DNA of 64,000 bases from Acinetobacter sp. Ac_5812 (GCF_013072695.1 NZ_LXUK01000008.1:269821-333820); one strand, 5' to 3'. Counted from the stretch's first letter, positions 48,024-58,262 are shown. Program-made: numbers and translations. Notes: a model not told the origin generated them from the letters alone.

Positions 48024-49421
48024 ATGCGTCGCAATTTTATCAACCTTAAAATCGGAGCCATTCTGTTCCTGATTTTGATTTTTTATATTGGTTTGTTTTT
48101 TATTTCGAGCTTGGTCTCAGAACGCCAAAGCTATCAACAACAAGTCATTCGCGACATTGCCAATGAACAAATTCGTCCACAGCAAATCGTTGCACCCTAT
48201 TTAAAAGTTCCCTATCAAGTGCAAACCACCTGTACCGATGAACAAAAGAAAAGCTATACCTGTACTCAGACCCTATTTGTGGCGATAGGTGCTGAAACGA
48301 CCGACTGGAGTGCACAATTTAAAGTTTCGGACAGTACCTATAGACGCAATATTTATAAAGCGATCAGCTATCAAAACTCGATGTCAGGCAAAGGTACATT
48401 TAAGGCCATCGATAACGAAGCAAAGCGTAATTATCTATGGGAACAGGCTGAAATTATTTTTCCGATCCAAGATGCACGAGGGCTGAATGCCAAACCAATC
48501 TTCAATATTGATGGTAAGGCCTATAAGTTCGAATTTTCTGAGCAAAGCCAAGGACAACGTGGTTTTGACCTGATGCATCTGACCGCTAAGCAATACCCTG
48601 AACTGGTACAAAAGTTCCAGCAGGGTTTTAAGTTTGGTCTACAATTCGAGCTTGAAGGACTCAGTGAATTCACCTTCATTCCAACCAGTTATGAAATGAC
48701 CTATCAAGCCACAGGTAACTGGGGCGATGTTAAATATGATGGGCAAAGCCTTCCCTTTAAAAAATCCAGTGAAAAACGCCAATTTCAGGCAGATTGGAAA
48801 AATATCGCACTGGGTAAACGCAATTTAGAAAATGTGTCACTATGTGAAAATAGCCAGTGCTTTTATAAAATTTTAAATGCTCAAGATCCAGCACCAACAG
48901 CAGCGGTGGAAACATACGATACAGGCACACCAGCAAATATTTCTGGCATTTCCACTCAATTCTTAGAAGCTGTAAATATCTATACCCAAACTGATCGTGC
49001 TATTAAATATGGTGTGATGGTGATCATCATTACCTTTGGTTGCTTCTTCCTGTTTGAGATTTTAAAACAACTCAAAATCCATCCTGTGCAATATGCCTTG
49101 GTTGCGATGGCACAAGGTGTGTTCTTCGTGCTGTTACTTTCGATCAGTGAATATTACGCCTTCGCACTCGCCTATCTAGCGGCAGCAATCGCTTGTGTCG
49201 GTCTCATCACATGGTATTTATATTTTGTGGTCAACGGGATTAAGCCTGCGCTGTTATTCGGGATTCTACTCGGTGTGCTCTACGGCATGATGTATCTGTT
49301 GCTGCAATCCAGTGGCAAGACCTTCTTATTTGGTTCGATCCTGTCCTTCATCCTGATTGCCTGTGTCATGTTCATCACCCGTCATGTCAATTGGTATCAA
49401 TCCGAACAACAAAGCCAATAA
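48024..49421 (+). CDS. creD: Inner-membrane protein CreD
   Basis: A 465-residue inner-membrane protein of the CreD family, the main output of CreBC and linked to envelope integrity. One N-terminal helix (about 10-32, ILFLILIFYIGLFFI) anchors a large periplasmic domain (about 35-320, with the family-typical VAPYLKVPY). Several C-terminal helices follow (about 330-455). I chose ATG 48024, with GGAA six bases upstream; the frame also has an ATG at 48006. Confidence 0.9.
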   Translation: MRRNFINLKIGAILFLILIFYIGLFFISSLVSERQSYQQQVIRDIANEQIRPQQIVAPYLKVPYQVQTTCTDEQKKSYTCTQTLFVAIGAETTDWSAQFKVSDSTYRRNIYKAISYQNSMSGKGTFKAIDNEAKRNYLWEQAEIIFPIQDARGLNAKPIFNIDGKAYKFEFSEQSQGQRGFDLMHLTAKQYPELVQKFQQGFKFGLQFELEGLSEFTFIPTSYEMTYQATGNWGDVKYDGQSLPFKKSSEKRQFQADWKNIALGKRNLENVSLCENSQCFYKILNAQDPAPTAAVETYDTGTPANISGISTQFLEAVNIYTQTDRAIKYGVMVIIITFGCFFLFEILKQLKIHPVQYALVAMAQGVFFVLLLSISEYYAFALAYLAAAIACVGLITWYLYFVVNGIKPALLFGILLGVLYGMMYLLLQSSGKTFLFGSILSFILIACVMFITRHVNWYQSEQQSQ

Positions 49422-49482
49422 AAATACATAGGGCAGAGTATTGTCTTCGCCCCTTTTCACTGTATTGATAAGGAATAAGACC

Positions 49483-49686
49483 GTGTACCAAACAACTTAT
49501 TTAGCGTTAAAGCAACTCAAACAGTTATGTCCTTTACATAGCTCGATTGCAAGCTGTCTGAATCAATTACGACAGGCTAAAATCCAGTTTTTGAATCTGG
49601 GAAATATTATTATTTGCCCACAACAACGCTGCATTTTGGTTTTCAAACATCGTAACTTAATGGGAATAGAAACTTTTTTAGCCTGA
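49483..49686 (+). CDS. Small hypothetical protein
   Basis: 67 residues starting with GTG at 49483, supported by AAGGA about eight bases upstream. Cationic, with Cys residues in LKQLCPLHSSIASC and IICPQQRC and no membrane segment. It follows creD by about 60 bp. I do not recognise it. A frame with a TTG at 49441 is longer but lacks a ribosome site. Confidence 0.45.
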   Translation: MYQTTYLALKQLKQLCPLHSSIASCLNQLRQAKIQFLNLGNIIICPQQRCILVFKHRNLMGIETFLA

Positions 49687-49760
49687 TTTATAGAAAATTA
49701 CATTGCAGCTGAATAGCATCAAGTACAATCCCGACTATACTTTTCAATTAGGGAATCACT

Positions 49761-50117
49761 ATGTCTGTGCAACGCCTTCATGTCACATCACGTTATTGCG
49801 AAGTTGCAATTTCAGGAAATCTTGTTCATTTAGCAGGTCAATTGGCTGATGATACCAGCGTTGATGTAACCGCACAGACACAGCAGACCTTAGATAATGT
49901 TGATCGTTTATTGGCGGAAGCAGGTACAGATAAAACCCATATTTTATCTGTACTGATCTTTTTAAAAGACATTGAAAAAGATTATGCAGCCATGAATGCA
50001 GTATGGGATGCATGGATTGCTGAGGGACATCCCCCAGCACGTACCTGTGTAGAATCTAAACTCTACACACCTGATGTTTTGGTTGAAATGACGGTCACTG
50101 CGGTTCGCCCAGATTAA
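49761..50117 (+). CDS. RidA-family reactive-intermediate deaminase
   Basis: 118 residues of the RidA/YER057c/UK114 family, trimeric enzymes that hydrolyse reactive enamine/imine intermediates. Motifs include VHLAGQLADD near the N-terminus, TQQTLDNVDRLLAEAG, and the terminal PPARTCVESKLYTPDVLVEMTVTA with the conserved Arg/Glu active-site region. It overlaps the stop of the convergent DUF2726 gene by 4 bp. Confidence 0.88.
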   Translation: MSVQRLHVTSRYCEVAISGNLVHLAGQLADDTSVDVTAQTQQTLDNVDRLLAEAGTDKTHILSVLIFLKDIEKDYAAMNAVWDAWIAEGHPPARTCVESKLYTPDVLVEMTVTAVRPD

Positions 50118-50656
50118 TAAGATTTAAATGCGAATTCATTATATTTCATCAGTCGATCTGCTTTAGGCATCGACATCGATGCTGAGGTACCTGCCGCTGA
50201 AATAGCGGTAGGCTCAAACAGATCTGGCACTAAATCTTCTCTGAGTTCTTGTTCAGTTGGAATGCTGCTATAACGCAGTACACGATAGCCTGCCAATTCA
50301 AGTAAACTATCTTGATAATGCTTTTGATGCAGGCGGTTCACATAAGATTCGTCTGCAATTTCAATAATCGCAAGCACTTGATGCTGCTGATCTAAAATGA
50401 CGAAATCTGCGACCAAACCTTGATACTTACGGCGCGTGTGCGCAAATTTAGTGGTCAGTAAAGCATCAAAAGACACATGCGCCAAAACGGTATGGCGTGG
50501 TAATACAGCTTGTAAACGCATCAAGGTAATTTGCTCCGCAATATTTAAAATACCACGGCGTTTGAGTGGACTGTCCTGACGCCTATTTTGTTGTAAGCGA
50601 CGAAGTGCAAGTGCTGTGATTAACAGCAACCCAACTGTTGTTATAAAATAATACAT
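50114..50656 (-). CDS. Membrane-anchored DUF2726 protein
   Basis: 180 residues: one N-terminal hydrophobic helix (about 4-20), then a DUF2726-type nuclease-like fold. The segment YQGLVADFVILDQQHQVLAIIEIADESY (about 79-106) has the Asp...Glu-x-Asp spacing seen in PD-(D/E)xK-like folds, though the usual Lys is not obvious. Members are of unknown function and often sit near DNA or stress genes. It is convergent with the RidA gene. Confidence 0.7.
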   Translation of the reverse strand: MYYFITTVGLLLITALALRRLQQNRRQDSPLKRRGILNIAEQITLMRLQAVLPRHTVLAHVSFDALLTTKFAHTRRKYQGLVADFVILDQQHQVLAIIEIADESYVNRLHQKHYQDSLLELAGYRVLRYSSIPTEQELREDLVPDLFEPTAISAAGTSASMSMPKADRLMKYNEFAFKSY

Positions 50657-50961
50657 TTCTAACTAATCCCTTTAGATTTTTTATAATCATTTGGCTTTAT
50701 GCCAATTTTTTTAATCAAGAACATCGATAGCAAAGTCATTTTGCAGTGCAAACTTAAGTTTTTTAATCGTGTTTTCCTAGACGACCAAAGTCGTAATAGC
50801 CCTCTGCACTTTATTTATAATCATTCGTTTGCCAAGATTCAAGTCGTTATTGTCAGTTTATGTTTCTATGCGCGATAGTTTTGCGATCAAATTGTGACCA
50901 CATGACCATTTAGGCATAAAAAAGAAGGCATGAACGCTCTCATGCCTTCTTCAATACCCAA
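50657..50961. other. Gap between ygiQ and the DUF2726 gene
   Basis: About 305 bp of AT-rich sequence. It holds the ygiQ terminator at its right end and the DUF2726 promoter at its left end. No further hairpin, repeat or frame is supported. Confidence 0.5.
50924..50949 (-). terminator. Terminator of ygiQ
   Basis: A 10-bp inverted repeat GAAGGCATGA / TCATGCCTTC with a six-base loop. On the minus strand it is followed by a T-rich run. Confidence 0.8.
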
Positions 50962-53343
50962 TTAACGAGGTACTTTGGTTTTAGACTTTGGTTTTCCTGA
51001 AAATGGTCTTTTCTCACCCGTTTCACGTGGTGGTAAACCATTATGTTGCGTCAATAGCTGCCCTTTTTGCGGACGCTGTTGACCTGACGGTGAACGAGAC
51101 TGACCTTGGCCACGTTTTGCAGAATCTCCTGCGACAGAAGAATTCTTCTTACGTGCTGATTTATATTCACCTTCAGCTGTACCTTGTGGCTGATAAGTTG
51201 GAATCAAATGCTGCTTTGAATTTCCGATTAAATCTACACGCCCCATCTCTTTCAAAGCTTCACGCAATAAAGGCCAGTTATTTGGATCATGGTAGCGTAA
51301 GAATGCCTTATGCAGACGACGACGCTTTTCGCCTTTCACAATATCCACATTTTCAGTATAACGTGCCACCTTAGACAATGGATTTTTGCCTGAGTAATAC
51401 ATGGTGGTTGCAGTTGCCATAGGTGATGGATAGAAGGTCTGTACCTGATCGGCACGGAAGCCATTTTTCTTCAACCAAATCGCCAGATTCATCATGTCGT
51501 AATCGGTGGTACCTGGATGTGCGGCAATAAAGTATGGAATTAAATACTGTTCCTTACCTGCTTCCTTACTGAAACGCTCAAACATTTGCTTAAAGCGATC
51601 ATAAGTCCCGATACCTGGTTTCATCATCTTGGATAATGGGCCATTTTCGGTATGCTCAGGCGCAATTTTCAGGTAGCCACCGACATGGTGCTGGACCAAT
51701 TCTTTGACATATTCAGGGTTTAGGACCGCAAGGTCATAACGCAGACCCGAACCAATCAGAATCTTCTTCACCCCTTTGATTTCACGTGCTTTCCGATAAA
51801 GCTGAACCAAAGGTGCATGGTCGGTATGTAAGTTCTGACAAACACCTGGATAAACACACGATGGTTTACGGCAATTCTTTTCAATTTCAGGGTCTTGGCA
51901 ATGCAAACGGTACATGTTCGCCGTTGGACCACCTAAATCCGAAATAATCCCAGTGAAGTTAGGTGCAGTATCACGGATCTTTTCAATTTCACGTAAAATT
52001 GAATCTTCCGAACGGTTTTGGATAATACGGCCTTCATGCTCGGTAATCGAACAGAAAGTACAACCACCAAAACAACCGCGCATGATATTCACAGAGAATT
52101 TGATCATATCAAAGGCAGGAAAGCGCGCATTGCCATAAGCAGGATGCGGTAAGCGTGCATAAGGTAAATCAAACACATAGTCCATTTCCTCAGTGGTCAG
52201 AGGAATTGGCGGTGGATTGATCCAGACATCACGTTCACCATGACGTTGCACCAATGCACGTGCATTACCTGGGTTGGTTTCCAAATGCAAAATACGGTTG
52301 GCATGTGCATAGAGCACCTGATCCTCAGCCACTTCTTCATAAGAAGGTAAACGGATTACCGCCAATTCTCGTGGTGGTAATTTATGTTTAATCGCTTTTG
52401 ATGGTGCAGGTTTTAGCTGTACGATCTGCGTATCTGGATCTAGATTGTCGCCTTCACGTACGATTGGATTTGCCACAAATTCTTTTTGGAAGTTCTGGTA
52501 TTGAGCCAGTGAGTTGCCTTTTTCTTTTTCAACTTCACAGCCATCAATATCTTCAGTCATCACATAAGGGTTAATGATCTGATCCACACGCCCAATGCTA
52601 TCGACATCGTTACTGGCGATTTCAACGAATTTTGCTTTCGATTTTTTATTATGTTTATTGATAATAAATGCAGTACCACGAACATCAGTAATTTCGTGAA
52701 CTTTTTCACCTTTGGCTAAACGATGCATCACGTCGATAATGGCACGCTCACCATTGCCATACATCAATAAATCAGCTTTAGAGTCCATCAAAATTGAACG
52801 ACGAACTTTATCTGACCAATAGTCATAATGTGCGATACGACGTAAGCTGCCTTCAATACCACCAAGTAAGACTGGAACGTCAGGAAATGCCTCACGGCAA
52901 CGCTGACAGTAAACCGTTGCTGCGCGATCTGGGCGTTTATTCGCTTCATTATTAGGTGAATAGGCATCATCAGAGCGGATTTTACGATCTGCCGTATAAC
53001 GGTTGATCATCGAATCCATATTCCCTGCGGTCACACCCCATGCAATGGTTGGCTTACCTAAAACACGGAAACTCTCGACATTGGTCCAGTCTGGTTGCGC
53101 GATGATTCCGACACGAAAACCTTGTGCTTCAAGCACACGCCCAATTACGCCCGAGACAAAAGATGGATGGTCGATATAGGCATCGCCACACACTAAAATA
53201 AAGTCACATGCATCCCAGCCGAGTAGATCCATTTCTTCTCGTGACATCGGCAAAAATGGTGCGGGTTCAAAACACGACGCCCAATATTTGTCGTAATCAA
53301 ACAACGCTTTTGGCGCGGTCTGCATGGTGTAGGCAGTAGACAT
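50962..53343 (-). CDS. YgiQ-family radical SAM protein
   Basis: A 793-residue protein of the UPF0313/YgiQ group. An N-terminal cobalamin-like/Rossmann region ([15 protein letters not shown]) precedes a radical SAM core with the cluster motif [12 protein letters not shown] (about 420) and the next motif [15 protein letters not shown]. The C-terminal 80 residues are basic, Ser/Gly/Gln-rich and probably disordered ([12 protein letters not shown]). YgiQ enzymes are widespread, and their substrate is unknown to me. Full length for the family. Confidence 0.9.
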   Translation of the reverse strand: MSTAYTMQTAPKALFDYDKYWASCFEPAPFLPMSREEMDLLGWDACDFILVCGDAYIDHPSFVSGVIGRVLEAQGFRVGIIAQPDWTNVESFRVLGKPTIAWGVTAGNMDSMINRYTADRKIRSDDAYSPNNEANKRPDRAATVYCQRCREAFPDVPVLLGGIEGSLRRIAHYDYWSDKVRRSILMDSKADLLMYGNGERAIIDVMHRLAKGEKVHEITDVRGTAFIINKHNKKSKAKFVEIASNDVDSIGRVDQIINPYVMTEDIDGCEVEKEKGNSLAQYQNFQKEFVANPIVREGDNLDPDTQIVQLKPAPSKAIKHKLPPRELAVIRLPSYEEVAEDQVLYAHANRILHLETNPGNARALVQRHGERDVWINPPPIPLTTEEMDYVFDLPYARLPHPAYGNARFPAFDMIKFSVNIMRGCFGGCTFCSITEHEGRIIQNRSEDSILREIEKIRDTAPNFTGIISDLGGPTANMYRLHCQDPEIEKNCRKPSCVYPGVCQNLHTDHAPLVQLYRKAREIKGVKKILIGSGLRYDLAVLNPEYVKELVQHHVGGYLKIAPEHTENGPLSKMMKPGIGTYDRFKQMFERFSKEAGKEQYLIPYFIAAHPGTTDYDMMNLAIWLKKNGFRADQVQTFYPSPMATATTMYYSGKNPLSKVARYTENVDIVKGEKRRRLHKAFLRYHDPNNWPLLREALKEMGRVDLIGNSKQHLIPTYQPQGTAEGEYKSARKKNSSVAGDSAKRGQGQSRSPSGQQRPQKGQLLTQHNGLPPRETGEKRPFSGKPKSKTKVPR

Positions 53344-53547
53344 GGCTTGCGAATCTCGGCTAGCAGATGAAGGAGAGACATCTATCGGGGTTGGCGGTAT
53401 TTTAACCCCTAAAATGAAAGCCGATCATTTTAACATGAATTTCATTCATTTTCCCTGTTTATAAAACATTCAGGAACAAGGGGATAACAAATTATTTGTA
53501 TAAAGTTTAATCAGAAAGTAAGTTTGAGCACCAAACTAGACTTTTAA

Positions 53548-53937
53548 TTAATAGGAAACAGCGCTACTTATTCCATTTGATCGAACCACCTCTTTGACCG
53601 TATAACCCGACTCAATATAGCCTCGACCTCCTGAAACTGTCTGACCATTCGCCAAAGTTACTTCTAGTCGATATCCACCCTCTCCTTGTACAAAGAACTG
53701 GGTTGCGATTGTCTTGTTATTTTCGAGTGGCTGAAAAAAGATTTGATGCTGAACGCCTGCTGTTTTTACAGACAGTTTAAGCATACTGATGGTTTGCCCA
53801 CTTTGATTTGAAATTTGCATGCTAACCAAAGGTTGAAACCAATGCTTTAAGCCTGCGGTCAACGCTCCCATAGCAAAACTGATCATTAACGAAATAATGA
53901 TCAGGAACACAATCCATATCTGTTTAACCCTTGTCAT
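53548..53937 (-). CDS. Small membrane-anchored hypothetical protein
   Basis: 129 residues with one N-terminal helix (about 8-30, IVFLIIISLMISFAMGAL) and a predicted beta-rich periplasmic part (about 38-125, with KLSVKTAGVQHQIFF and LANGQTVSGGRGYIESGY). The rest looks like a small immunoglobulin-like or ligand domain. I do not recognise the family. It lies downstream of an MFS gene, about 60 bp away on the same strand. Confidence 0.6.
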   Translation of the reverse strand: MTRVKQIWIVFLIIISLMISFAMGALTAGLKHWFQPLVSMQISNQSGQTISMLKLSVKTAGVQHQIFFQPLENNKTIATQFFVQGEGGYRLEVTLANGQTVSGGRGYIESGYTVKEVVRSNGISSAVSY

Positions 53938-54000
53938 TCTAATACTTTAATTTTTGATTTATTAAGGAAAACTCTAAAGCATAAACCATAAAAAGCAAAG

Positions 54001-55215
54001 TCAATCCGATTGCCGCATCGACAAAGATCTCAACCGCAATGCTAAAAAAAGCCCAAGTGCTAAAACCACCGCCACCATGAAGTTTATTCCCGTCCAACCA
54101 TAGTTCTCCCAGACCAATCCACCACTACTGCCAAGTAAACTTGAGCCAATGTAATAGCAAAATAAATATAATGAGGAAGCGACTGCACGATACTGTACGG
54201 CCTGAACCGAGACCCAGCTACTTGCAGTCGAATGTGCTGCAAAAAATGAAAAGGTAAAAATTGTAAGACCTAGTAAAATGGTCCAAAGCGATGGGATCAA
54301 GGTAATAAACAGACCGATCATCATCATCACCAATAACACAGGCAACACTTTATCGCGCCCATACTTAAAGCCCCATTGTGCGGCTTTGGGTGAACTATAA
54401 ATTCCTGCCAAATAAGCAATTGAAATCAGGCCGATCCATGTTTGCGATAAATGAAAGGGCGCTTCTAATAAGTGGTAACTGATATAGTTAAATACGGTCA
54501 CCAGACAGCCCATCAGAATAAAGCCTTGGGCAAATAGAATGCGTAGTTTCGGATCTTTTAAATTTTGCTCAAACGCGGCTTTAAAACGTGAAAATCGGAA
54601 TGGAAACGGTTTGAAATGCTGTGATTTGGGCAATAACAGATAGAATAAGCAAGCAATCACCAAATTCAGAAAACCAATAATATAGGTTGCCGATTGCCAA
54701 GAAATAAAATCGACCAAAACACCCGCAATCAGACGCCCCCCCATACCGCCAATCGCTGTGCCTGAGATATATAGCCCCATCGCAAAACCGATATCCTTCT
54801 GTGCAATCTCTTCTCCGATATAGGTCATTGCCACAGCGGCAACCCCACTGACTGCTAAGCCAATCAAAACACGGGTACTTAAAAAGATTTCCCATATTGG
54901 AAAAGAAGCACTAATCAGCAATAAAATCGAGACCAAAAATAAGGCACATACCATGATCGGTTTACGCCCAAAACGGTCAGAAATAAAACCCGTGAACAGC
55001 AAGCCAATCGCCAGTGCGATGGTGGAAAAGGATAAGGGGAAACTACTGTGGGTCGGGCTGACATGAAAGAAGTGTGCAAAAATCGGCATCATTGGCTGTA
55101 CACAGTACAGCGATGAAAACGACGCAAAACCTGCAAAGAACAATGACCATAAAATCGCAGTAAACGATTTTGAACCATACTCGATATGGGTTGGGCGCAG
55201 CACTGATTCAGACAT
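54001..55215 (-). CDS. MFS transporter, YnfM/arabinose-efflux-like
   Basis: A 404-residue, 12-helix major facilitator. The loop motif GFISDRFGRKPIMV is in place between helices 2 and 3. SYHLLEAPFHLSQTWIGLISI and the SxxSW motifs resemble the YnfM/DHA1-type exporters. The substrate is unknown. It is adjacent to the Pho-controlled phytase-like lipoprotein gene upstream, with a 78-bp gap. Confidence 0.82.
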   Translation of the reverse strand: MSESVLRPTHIEYGSKSFTAILWSLFFAGFASFSSLYCVQPMMPIFAHFFHVSPTHSSFPLSFSTIALAIGLLFTGFISDRFGRKPIMVCALFLVSILLLISASFPIWEIFLSTRVLIGLAVSGVAAVAMTYIGEEIAQKDIGFAMGLYISGTAIGGMGGRLIAGVLVDFISWQSATYIIGFLNLVIACLFYLLLPKSQHFKPFPFRFSRFKAAFEQNLKDPKLRILFAQGFILMGCLVTVFNYISYHLLEAPFHLSQTWIGLISIAYLAGIYSSPKAAQWGFKYGRDKVLPVLLVMMMIGLFITLIPSLWTILLGLTIFTFSFFAAHSTASSWVSVQAVQYRAVASSLYLFCYYIGSSLLGSSGGLVWENYGWTGINFMVAVVLALGLFLALRLRSLSMRQSD

Positions 55216-55293
55216 GAGGACTCCTTATGCCCGACCAGTATACGCCCTCAGCCAAAATGCGGAATGATCATTTCGGCCATTTTTATCAAATGT

Positions 55294-56562
55294 TTAAAAT
55301 AATGCTTTAGGCAGGCGAATCTGAATCATCTCATTATCATCGGGAAGTTTGGCATTGCGTCCTGATGAACCGGGGAAATTATTGTCATTCAATACCGTCA
55401 AAGTAGTGCCATTTTCAATAATCACATCCTCAATGGTTTCAAATGGGAAGGCAAATACCTGACCTGTCCCAATATCCCCTTCCCGTGCTGCGCCATATAA
55501 TCCATTAGGATTGGCAATCTTGATTAAATCAACCAAGTCTTCACGTGCCACCACTTGTTTCGGCTCATTAAATTTAATCCGAATCAATTTCTTATGGCCA
55601 CCGAGATTATTTTGACTCACATCGCGCTCAATAATGAGACCTTCTTTGTCATTAAACAATTGGAAGTCGCCAATATTGGTGGCTTTACTATCCAGTACGA
55701 ACCAATAATAAACACCCGTATAGGCTTTCTTCTGCAGATCAAATTGAGAGATCAGCAGCCTACCTGTTGAATCATTCAGCAATGGTTTTTCCAGTAGTGG
55801 ATACAGATATTTGCCATCAGGTGAAATCGCCATCCCTTCAAAACCACTACTGCGCCCCACCAATGGCTCAACATAATTGATATTGGCTTTATTTAGCTGG
55901 TTTTGCGGAGAGCGTAACTCTTGGCTCGGATTAAATGGATTGGGCAAAGCAATCGGTGCATCGAGCAACACGCCCTCTGCGGAAAAATGTAATAAGAATG
56001 GACCAAATTCATCACCAATCCAATAGCTACCATCTGGCGCACGTTGCATTGATTCAGGATCAAAGTCCGCCCCTGTCAATAAGCGTTCTGGCGTATTACC
56101 ATTTACAATATCAAAAGGAACCAAATTATTCGGATCTCGTAATTGAATGAAGCTTTGTACTTGTACCTGTCCTGTGCCTTTGCTCTTGGTTTTAAAATCG
56201 GCTTTGATTTTATAAATGCGTAATAAGAAATCAGCTGAATTATCCTGTGTGCCAAAACCATTATCGGCCATGGCCATATAACTGCCATCCTGATTTTTTA
56301 AGGCTGCAGAAAAGCCCTGTACGGGTTGTCCCTTAAAGGGTGGATAGATGCCATTAGCGCCGCTCACCGCTTTACCTGAATCTGGTCCAGCGGCATAAGT
56401 TGCGACAGGAAGCTTGGCGAAAGAAATCAGCGTGGGCTCTGTGACTTTCTCAGTCGATGTATTCTGATCTTGATTATTGTCATCATTATTACAGGCAGTT
56501 AAACCCAAAGTGCTACAGCAGAATAAAGCCAATAAAGTTTTCTTGTTCATGGTTTTATACAT
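55294..56562 (-). CDS. Esterase-like/phytase-family lipoprotein, Pho-controlled
   Basis: A 422-residue secreted lipoprotein. The signal peptide ends in the lipobox LTAC, then an Asn/Asp/Gln-rich spacer (NNDDNNQDQN). The body has the esterase-like/phytase pattern: MADNGFGTQDNSADFLLRIYKI, GADFDPESMQRAPDGSYWIGDEFGPF, and EGMAISPDGKYLYPLLEKPLL (all in the first two-thirds). Such proteins hydrolyse organic phosphate esters in the periplasm or outside the cell. A five-unit Pho box array 36-86 bp upstream supports a phosphate-scavenging role. An inner ATG at 56550 (MNKKTLLALF) is also possible. Confidence 0.84.
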   Translation of the reverse strand: MYKTMNKKTLLALFCCSTLGLTACNNDDNNQDQNTSTEKVTEPTLISFAKLPVATYAAGPDSGKAVSGANGIYPPFKGQPVQGFSAALKNQDGSYMAMADNGFGTQDNSADFLLRIYKIKADFKTKSKGTGQVQVQSFIQLRDPNNLVPFDIVNGNTPERLLTGADFDPESMQRAPDGSYWIGDEFGPFLLHFSAEGVLLDAPIALPNPFNPSQELRSPQNQLNKANINYVEPLVGRSSGFEGMAISPDGKYLYPLLEKPLLNDSTGRLLISQFDLQKKAYTGVYYWFVLDSKATNIGDFQLFNDKEGLIIERDVSQNNLGGHKKLIRIKFNEPKQVVAREDLVDLIKIANPNGLYGAAREGDIGTGQVFAFPFETIEDVIIENGTTLTVLNDNNFPGSSGRNAKLPDDNEMIQIRLPKALF

Positions 56563-56597
56563 TTGGTAAAAAATTAGGCAAATTAAAACAAGTTTTT

Positions 56598-56648
56598 ATG
56601 ACGCTTTTACTGCAATAAAATGAAGTCTTTATGGCGAAAAGATGACAA
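56598..56648 (-). promoter_or_regulatory. Five-unit Pho box array before the phytase-like gene
   Basis: On the minus strand five 7-mers recur with exact 11-bp spacing: TTGTCAT, TCGCCAT, ACTTCAT, TTGCAGT, GCGTCAT, separated by CTTT, AAAG, TTTA and AAAA. Units 1, 2, 3 and 5 keep CAT; unit 4 is weak. Longer than a standard two-unit Pho box. Confidence 0.78.
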
Positions 56649-56699
56649 TGTAACGCAATGCTTTTTTTGTCTATCACAAGCACTGACATAACTTCGATC

Positions 56700-57107
56700 T
56701 TAGTCAAGTTTAGTCGGTTGATATTCGCCTGCAATCGCCGCTTTTAAAAACTTTCGAAAGGTTGGACACTGCATATGATTCTCTGCAGGACATACCGCGG
56801 CATGTCTCAGTCCCTCGCTAATAAAGTGCAAACGTCGGGTCATCTGCTCTAGTTGTTCTGCTTTCTCATTGAGCATAGCTCGATCCAATTCAGGCTGACC
56901 ATTTTCTCCAAACATATGTGCAATTTCAGTTAAGGAAAAACCTGCCGCCCGCCCCAAAGCAATTAATGCTAGTTGATCTAACACTTGTTTACCGTATTGT
57001 CGGCGTAGTCCAGAACGGCCAATCGACTTAATCAGCCCTTTCTCTTCATAAAAACGTAAAGTCGATGTTGCAACATTTGCTCTTTTTGCAACTTCTCCAA
57101 TATCCAT
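56700..57107 (-). CDS. MerR-family transcriptional regulator
   Basis: 135 residues. A helix-turn-helix of MerR type at 1-70 (MDIGEVAKRANVATSTLRFYEEKGLI) and a dimerisation helix with acidic/Leu heptads (about 82-110) are followed by a C-terminal VCPAENHMQCPTFRKFL with Cys residues nine apart. A metal or redox sensing role is therefore possible, but the four-Cys SoxR cluster is absent. It is divergent from the DUF2938-flavodoxin-DUF2798 genes, with a MerR-type operator between. Confidence 0.82.
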   Translation of the reverse strand: MDIGEVAKRANVATSTLRFYEEKGLIKSIGRSGLRRQYGKQVLDQLALIALGRAAGFSLTEIAHMFGENGQPELDRAMLNEKAEQLEQMTRRLHFISEGLRHAAVCPAENHMQCPTFRKFLKAAIAGEYQPTKLD

Positions 57108-57116
57108 AAATACCTC

Positions 57117-57147
57117 TTGACTTCAAGTTGACTTGAACTTGCACACT
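57117..57147 (+). promoter_or_regulatory. MerR-type promoter/operator of the flavodoxin cluster
   Basis: A -35 TTGACT (57,117-57,122) and a -10 CACACT (57,142-57,147) have a 19-base spacer. The spacer contains a perfect inverted repeat TTCAAGT-TG-ACTTGAA (57,122-57,137). The long spacer and central dyad are the hallmark of MerR-family control, and the dyad resembles the SoxR operator. Confidence 0.75.
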
Positions 57148-57188
57148 CTCTTTATCGCGTTTTATGCAAAAAAGATCAAGGTGAAAAA

Positions 57189-57680
57189 ATGGAAACTGCG
57201 GAACTGTTATTTCAAATCCTATGCTTAGGTATCGGTGCCACGCTGATGATGGATATGTGGCTATTGCTGTTAAAAAGACTCAATCTTCCAAGCTTAAATT
57301 TTGCCTTACTGGGCCGTTGGGTCGGTTGGATGTTTCGAGGCAAATTCTGGCATCAATCGATTGCGCAAAGTCCTGCCATTCGACAGGAATATGCCTTGGG
57401 TTGGCTGGCACATTACAGTGTCGGTATCCTCTTTGCATTTAGCTTTATCCTTATGGTAGGAGAAGCATGGTTATTGCAACCACAATTCACCTCTGCCTTT
57501 ATTTTCGGGGTGATCACGGTGCTTATTCCCTTTTTCATCATGCAACCGGCTATGGGGTCAGGTATTGCCTCCGCTAAAACTGCGCAGCCTTTACATAACT
57601 GTCTACGAAGTCTGGTTAACCACGCTATTTTCGGCTGCGGTTTATATCTCAGCGCGCTATTGCTTGCATTATTTTACTGA
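57189..57680 (+). CDS. DUF2938 membrane protein
   Basis: 163 residues with about four hydrophobic segments. The N-terminal GIGATLMMDMWLLLLKRL and AQSPAIRQEYALGWLAHYSVGILFAF match the DUF2938 family as I know it. Function unknown. First gene of a three-gene run under the MerR-type promoter; the flavodoxin gene follows 11 bp on. Confidence 0.75.
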   Translation: METAELLFQILCLGIGATLMMDMWLLLLKRLNLPSLNFALLGRWVGWMFRGKFWHQSIAQSPAIRQEYALGWLAHYSVGILFAFSFILMVGEAWLLQPQFTSAFIFGVITVLIPFFIMQPAMGSGIASAKTAQPLHNCLRSLVNHAIFGCGLYLSALLLALFY

Positions 57681-57691
57681 GGAGTCCAACC

Positions 57692-58258
57692 ATGAAATCC
57701 ATTGCTATTATTTATCATAGCCGTCAGGGTCATACCCAATTTATTGCCCAACAGATTCAACTCGGTGCAGCACAAATTGAGCAGATTAAAATTGATCTAT
57801 TCACCGCTGAACAGTTAATGTCGCAACCTGAATTACTGTGTCACTATGATGGACTGATTTGGGGCTCACCAACCTATTTGGGTGGTGTGTCAGGCACATT
57901 CAAACAACTAATGGATGCCACTGGGCCCCTATGGAAGAAGCAGGCATTTAAAGGAAAATTAGCCGCAGGATTTACGGTTTCCTCACTGCCCGCAGGGGAT
58001 AAACAATCCACTCTGATTTCACTTTTCACCTTTTCGATGCAACACGGTATGATATGGGTCGGCAATCCTATTTTACCTGAGCAACATCAAGGTGTTCCGT
58101 ACACGCAAGCAGCCAATCGTCTCGGGTCATGGTCTGGCCTGATGGCCCAAGCTGAACATGCCAGCGCGGCAGATGCTTTTGATGTTGGCGATATTAAAAC
58201 TGCCCAGTTATTTGGACAAAACTTTGCATTCAGCTTAAATGCATATCAAGGAACATGA
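57692..58258 (+). CDS. Flavodoxin-family NAD(P)H-dependent oxidoreductase
   Basis: 188 residues of the flavodoxin/WrbA-like fold. The FMN phosphate-binding loop YHSRQGHTQ is near the N-terminus (about 8-16), WGSPTYLGGVSGTFKQLMD (about 60-78) contacts the flavin ring, and a later FTVSSLPAGDKQST is present. Such enzymes reduce quinones by two electrons and lower oxidative stress. It overlaps the DUF2798 frame by about 20 bp if the upstream start of that gene is used. Confidence 0.85.
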   Translation: MKSIAIIYHSRQGHTQFIAQQIQLGAAQIEQIKIDLFTAEQLMSQPELLCHYDGLIWGSPTYLGGVSGTFKQLMDATGPLWKKQAFKGKLAAGFTVSSLPAGDKQSTLISLFTFSMQHGMIWVGNPILPEQHQGVPYTQAANRLGSWSGLMAQAEHASAADAFDVGDIKTAQLFGQNFAFSLNAYQGT

Positions 58259-58262
58259 TCAA

